This document shows positions 30,514-33,462 of a stretch of DNA of 33,462 nucleotides, one piece after another. A model generated the notes under the pieces. The model searched no databases. It saw nothing but the letters and a program-made list of their open reading frames with translations, and was not told the origin of the DNA. A program made the position numbers and the translations under genes. Positions within the stretch are counted from its first letter, which is position 1, and each line of letters starts with the position of its first letter. The DNA lies in assembly GCA_900549005.1 (NCBI GenBank), contig URMT01000009.1:1-33462 (forward strand). The letters run 5' to 3'. The DNA comes from an uncultured Eubacteriales bacterium (GTDB taxonomy: Bacteria > Bacillota > Clostridia > Christensenellales > Borkfalkiaceae).

Positions 30514-32130
30514 TTACTTGGCGTATTCCACGCTTCTGAATTCGCGGATTACGTTTACTTTTATCTGCCCGGGATATTCAAGCTCAGACTCAATCTTCTT
30601 TGCTATATCCTTGGCGAGGAAGAGCGCCTGGGCGTCGTCAATCTGTTCGGGCTTGACGATTACCCTCACTTCTCTGCCCGCCTGAATGGCGTAGCTCTTG
30701 TCTACTCCGTTGAACGAGGACGCTATCTCTTCGAGCTTTTCAAGGCGCTTTACATAGTTGGTGCCTGTTTCGCGCCTTGCTCCGGGCCTTGCGCCTGAAA
30801 TTGCGTCTGCCGCGGCTACGAGTACGGCCTCAACCGTCTTGGGTTCAACGTCGCCGTGGTGAGCCTCTATGGCATTGACGATGTTGGCGTTTTCCTTATA
30901 CTTCTTGGCGAGGTCTGCGCCGAGGCGTATGTGCGTGCCTTCCTGCTCGTGGTCTACCGCTTTGCCTATGTCGTGCAGAAGTCCCGCACGCTTTGCAAAA
31001 TTGACGTCGAGCCCCAGCTCCTGAGCCATAAGACCTGCAAGCAGGGCAACCTCTATCGAGTGCCTGTAAACGTTCTGTCCGTAGCTCGTCCTGTATTTGA
31101 GCCTGCCAATCAGCTTTATAAGCTCGGGGTGAAGCCCGAAGATTCCTACTTCGAACATCGCGCTTTCGCCCGCCTGCTTTATCTCCTGGTCGAGCTCCTT
31201 TTTGACCTTTTCCACCGTCTCTTCTATGCGCGCGGGATGAATTCTTCCGTCCGCAATCAGCTTTTCAAGCGCAAGCCTTGCAACTTCGCGCCTTATGGGG
31301 TCGAAGCCCGAAAGGATTACCACTTCGGGAGTATCGTCTATGATGAACTCTATTCCCGTGGCGTTTTCAAGGGCGCGTATGTTTCTGCCCTCTCTTCCGA
31401 TTATCCTTGCCTTCATATCGTCGCTGGGAAGGGAAACGGTGGATACCGTCGTTTCTGCCGTATGGTCGGCGGCGCAGCGCTGAATGGCAAGCGTGATAAT
31501 CTTTTTTGCCTCGTTTGTGGCCTCTTCTTTTGCAGTCTGTTCAATATTCCTTACCTGCAAGGCCACATCGTGACGAACGTCGTCAAGAATCTCGTTGGAA
31601 AGGAGCTGCTTTGCCTCGTCTTTGGTGAGCTGGGCAACCTTTTCGAGTTCCTGAATCATCAGTTCGTGCTGATGGTTGATTTTATCCTGGGTCTTTTTGA
31701 TTTCCTGTTCCCTGTCGGCAAGTTTTTTCTGCTGCTGTTCAAGGGCGTCGGACTTCTTTGTCAGCGAGTCCTCCCTTTTATCGAGATTATCTTCCCTTTG
31801 GGTAAGGCGCTGTTCCTGCTTTGCAAGTTCAGCTTTCTTTTCTTTGCTTTCGCGTTCAAAATCGTTTCTGAGTTTAAGTTCCTGTTCCTTTGCCTCTAAT
31901 ATGGCTTCCTTTTTGAGGTTCTTGCATTCTGCCTGAGCTTCGGCAACCATCTTTTTAGCTCTTTCAGACGCTTCGCCGAGTTCAAGTTCTGCCTTCTTTA
32001 CCTTGTTTTTGTGCATTAAAAAAAGCACTGTAACTATTACGGCTGCAACCGCGACTATGCCGAGGGCTACGCCCAGGCCGATTTCTGCGGCGGTTGCAAG
32101 AAACAGGGAGCTTATGCCGTTTAAATTCAT
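30514..32130 (-). CDS. rny: Ribonuclease Y
   Basis: The 538-residue membrane-anchored endoribonuclease starts mRNA decay in many Bacillota. An N-terminal helix (about 15-39) anchors it. A long charged coiled coil follows (about 40-200), rich in Lys, Glu and Gln. The KH domain has [24 protein letters not shown], and the HD domain has [12 protein letters not shown] with the catalytic His386-Asp387, then AIEAHHGD. The C-terminus ends with the [21 protein letters not shown] stretch typical of Rny. Length is close to the Bacillus protein (520). A strong AGGAGG site precedes ATG 32130, and the gene has its own promoter. Its leader of about 130 bases folds into a branched structure, which might let the RNase control its own message; that is inference. 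Confidence 0.97.
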   Translation of the reverse strand: MNLNGISSLFLATAAEIGLGVALGIVAVAAVIVTVLFLMHKNKVKKAELELGEASERAKKMVAEAQAECKNLKKEAILEAKEQELKLRNDFERESKEKKAELAKQEQRLTQREDNLDKREDSLTKKSDALEQQQKKLADREQEIKKTQDKINHQHELMIQELEKVAQLTKDEAKQLLSNEILDDVRHDVALQVRNIEQTAKEEATNEAKKIITLAIQRCAADHTAETTVSTVSLPSDDMKARIIGREGRNIRALENATGIEFIIDDTPEVVILSGFDPIRREVARLALEKLIADGRIHPARIEETVEKVKKELDQEIKQAGESAMFEVGIFGLHPELIKLIGRLKYRTSYGQNVYRHSIEVALLAGLMAQELGLDVNFAKRAGLLHDIGKAVDHEQEGTHIRLGADLAKKYKENANIVNAIEAHHGDVEPKTVEAVLVAAADAISGARPGARRETGTNYVKRLEKLEEIASSFNGVDKSYAIQAGREVRVIVKPEQIDDAQALFLAKDIAKKIESELEYPGQIKVNVIREFRSVEYAK

Positions 32131-32165
32131 TTAAGCCTCCTGATTGTTCTGTAAATATATACGAA

Positions 32166-32252
32166 ACCCTGCAAGGCGGAGTTTGTTCCGCCGCTGTCTG
32201 CCTGCGGTATACGCGCCGCAAAAATGCGGCATACCGCCAACTTGCGCAGGGT
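32166..32252 (-). other. Branched (three-way junction) RNA structure in the rny leader
   Basis: The two ends pair as ACCCTGC-AAG with CTT-GC-GCAGGGT (two bulged bases). Inside lie GGCGGA-GTTTGT-TCCGCC and a compound hairpin of GCGGTAT / ATACCGC enclosing GCCGCA-AAAA-TGCGGC. All three helices are perfect or nearly so. The whole element lies downstream of the predicted start and upstream of the ribosome site, so it would be transcribed. I do not recognise it as a known riboswitch class. Confidence 0.55.
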
Positions 32253-32269
32253 AAGTTATATCCTTAATA

Positions 32270-32298
32270 ATTTTACAACAATTTTGCTACAAAGTCAA
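32270..32298 (-). promoter_or_regulatory. sigma-A promoter of rny
   Basis: On the minus strand TTGACT (32293-32298), a 17-base spacer and TAAAAT (32270-32275). The start is near 32263, giving a leader of about 130 bases. Confidence 0.85.
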
Positions 32299-32357
32299 CG
32301 TATAGCAGGTTTTTTGTTGAAATACTTTGCAAAGCGGTGCAAATAAAAAATTACCAA

Positions 32358-32391
32358 AATTAAAAAGGGCGGTATGCCGCCCTTTTTAATT
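32358..32391. terminator. Terminator after nadE (bidirectional form)
   Basis: AATTAAAAAGGGCGG (32358-32372) pairs perfectly with 32377-32391 around a TATG loop. On the minus strand the GGGCGG / CCGCCC core is followed by TTTTTAATTTT. It begins 5 bases past the nadE stop codon. Confidence 0.93.
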
Positions 32392-32396
32392 AAAAC

Positions 32397-33419
32397 TCAA
32401 TCTTCGATTTCAGAAAGCCATACGGCGGGCGACGCGTCGGAAGGCATACGCCAGTCGCCGCGCGGCGAAAGCGTTACCGTGCCCACCTTTACGCCGTCGG
32501 GTATGCACGAACGTTTGAACTGCTGCGAGAAAAATCTCTTGTAAAAATTTTTGAGCCATTTATCTATGACAGCCTCTTCAAACATTCCGTCAAACGCTCT
32601 GCGTGCAATATAGCGCACCTTTTCGGGCGAAAAGCCCCAGCGCACGGCATAGTACAAAAAGAAGTCGTGCAGAACGTACGGCCCCACTATGTCCTCCGTC
32701 TTTTGCGCGATATTTCCCGATGCATCAGGCGGGAGAAGTTCGGGGCTGATTTCCGTTGCCAGAATTACTTCGAGCGTCTTTTGTGCGGCGCCGCCCAGTC
32801 TTTCTGCCTCGAACTTTATAAGGTGCTTTACAAGCGTTTTCGGCACTCCCGAATTTACCGCGTACATAGACATATGGTCGCCGTTATACGTTGCCCAGCC
32901 GAGAGCAAGCTCGCTCAAATCGCCCGTGCCGATAACCAGACCGCCCGTCTTGTTGGCGGTGTCCATAAGTATCATAGTGCGCATCCGCGCCTGGGAGTTT
33001 TCGTAAGTCACGTCGAGCACTTTCGGGTCGTGCCCGATATCCTCGAAGTGCTTCAACACAGAGGAAGTTATGTCCACCGTTTTAAGCGTAACCCCGAGCG
33101 CGGCAGAAAGCTCTTTCGAGCTTTTGAGCGTCTTGCCCGTAGTGCCGAACCCCGGCATAGTTATTGCAATTATATCCCCGGGATTCTTGCCAAGTTTTTC
33201 GAACGCGCGGCGCGTTACAAGCAGCGCGAGCGCCGAATCGAGCCCGCCCGATATGCCAATCACCGCCGTCTTTGCATTGGTATGTTTAAGGCGCTTTACC
33301 AGCCCCATCGTCTGCAAATTCAAAATAAGCTCGGTGCGCTCTGAAAGGCGCGAGCCGTCTTTGGGAACGAAGGGGTATCTTGCAAAAGTTCTGTGCGTAT
33401 CGCCGCCGCAACCGCACAC
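32397..33419 (-). CDS. nadE: NAD synthetase, synthetase domain of the glutamine-dependent type (possibly broken or split)
   Basis: The 340-residue frame makes NAD from deamido-NAD with ATP. It shows PFVPKD (16-21), the PP-loop ISGGLDSA (56-63), [56 protein letters not shown], and the C-terminal [28 protein letters not shown] block. These are the marks of the synthetase half of long (about 640 residue) NadE proteins, whose N-terminal nitrilase-type glutaminase should precede PFVP. Here the same frame has a TAG stop at 33432-33434, so the start would have to be GTG 33419, which has no ribosome site. An ATG at 33437-33439, overlapping a TGA (ATGA), is in another frame. Either the gene is split, or it carries a frameshift or nonsense change, or the sequence has an error. 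Confidence 0.8.
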   Translation of the reverse strand: MCGCGGDTHRTFARYPFVPKDGSRLSERTELILNLQTMGLVKRLKHTNAKTAVIGISGGLDSALALLVTRRAFEKLGKNPGDIIAITMPGFGTTGKTLKSSKELSAALGVTLKTVDITSSVLKHFEDIGHDPKVLDVTYENSQARMRTMILMDTANKTGGLVIGTGDLSELALGWATYNGDHMSMYAVNSGVPKTLVKHLIKFEAERLGGAAQKTLEVILATEISPELLPPDASGNIAQKTEDIVGPYVLHDFFLYYAVRWGFSPEKVRYIARRAFDGMFEEAVIDKWLKNFYKRFFSQQFKRSCIPDGVKVGTVTLSPRGDWRMPSDASPAVWLSEIED

Positions 33420-33462
33420 GCTTCTGCGAGACTAGTCATTGCGTCTCTCGATTTCCTTCTCT

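Noticed and set aside
30856..31899. A 347-codon plus-strand frame opposite rny
   Set aside because: The complement of the Lys/Glu-rich coiled coil gives Phe/Leu-rich translation that mimics a membrane protein. RNase Y motifs on the minus strand are unambiguous.
1..33462. tRNA, rRNA, CRISPR array, transposase or phage genes
   Set aside because: I looked for cloverleaf-like words, regularly spaced repeats and mobile-element proteins and found none that can be supported.

Overview
The window looks like a chromosomal segment of a Gram-positive, Clostridia-type bacterium (Bacillota), probably one of the uncultured gut lineages. The reasons are the block miaB-mutS-mutL-miaA followed by a YnbB/aluminium-resistance-type lyase gene, RNase Y, the nifZ-thiI type pairing of cysteine desulfurase with ThiI, AGGAGG-like ribosome sites, and sigma-A promoters of TTGACA-17-TATAAT type. 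The lineage below class level is a guess. I see no rRNA, tRNA, CRISPR array, insertion sequence or phage gene. Most genes run on the minus strand, so they read right to left.

Layout from left to right: (1) positions 1-171 hold the start of a carboxymuconolactone decarboxylase-like gene. Its promoter contains a perfect palindrome that matches the operator I remember for the AdhR/NmlR (MerR family) aldehyde regulator. (2) 312-8687 is a DNA-repair and tRNA-modification block: miaB, mutS, mutL, miaA and a PLP-dependent YnbB-like gene, closed by a strong terminator. (3) 8841-11057 is a plus-strand class A penicillin-binding protein, divergent from miaB. It is followed by an AT-rich spacer with a parS-like site and a perfect 16-bp hairpin. 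(4) 11444-26044 is a 15-kb arginine and carbamoyl-phosphate supercluster in the order argG, argC, argJ, argB, argD, argF, carA, carB, then cysteine desulfurase and thiI. Promoters are visible before argG and argJ, and ArgR-box-like palindromes lie upstream of argG and argC. argH is not in the window. (5) 26359-27785 holds a YgjP-type metalloprotease and an acyl-ACP thioesterase. (6) 27973-30280 is a divergent plus-strand pair: a PadR-type regulator joined by a long disordered linker to four membrane helices, then a flavodoxin-like protein. (7) 30514-33419 holds rny (with a folded leader) and the synthetase half of a glutamine-dependent NAD synthetase whose reading frame is interrupted just upstream.

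The most unusual object is the carB gene. It is one uninterrupted frame of 1349 codons that joins a complete carbamoyl-phosphate synthase large subunit (about residues 1-1072) to a full-length diaminopimelate-epimerase-like domain (about 1073-1349). The epimerase domain has lost one of the two catalytic cysteines (Ala1145 in the MCGNG loop position), and both substrate loops are altered. This suggests a DapF fold reused for something other than epimerisation, perhaps ligand sensing or structure, attached to the enzyme that feeds arginine and pyrimidine synthesis.

How the genes work together: ArgJ, ArgB, ArgC and ArgD make ornithine through the acetyl-recycling route. CarAB supplies carbamoyl phosphate, ArgF makes citrulline, and ArgG makes argininosuccinate. 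The desulfurase and ThiI at the end of the run form a sulfur relay for tRNA thiolation. MutS and MutL repair mismatches, while MiaA and MiaB modify A37 of tRNAs.
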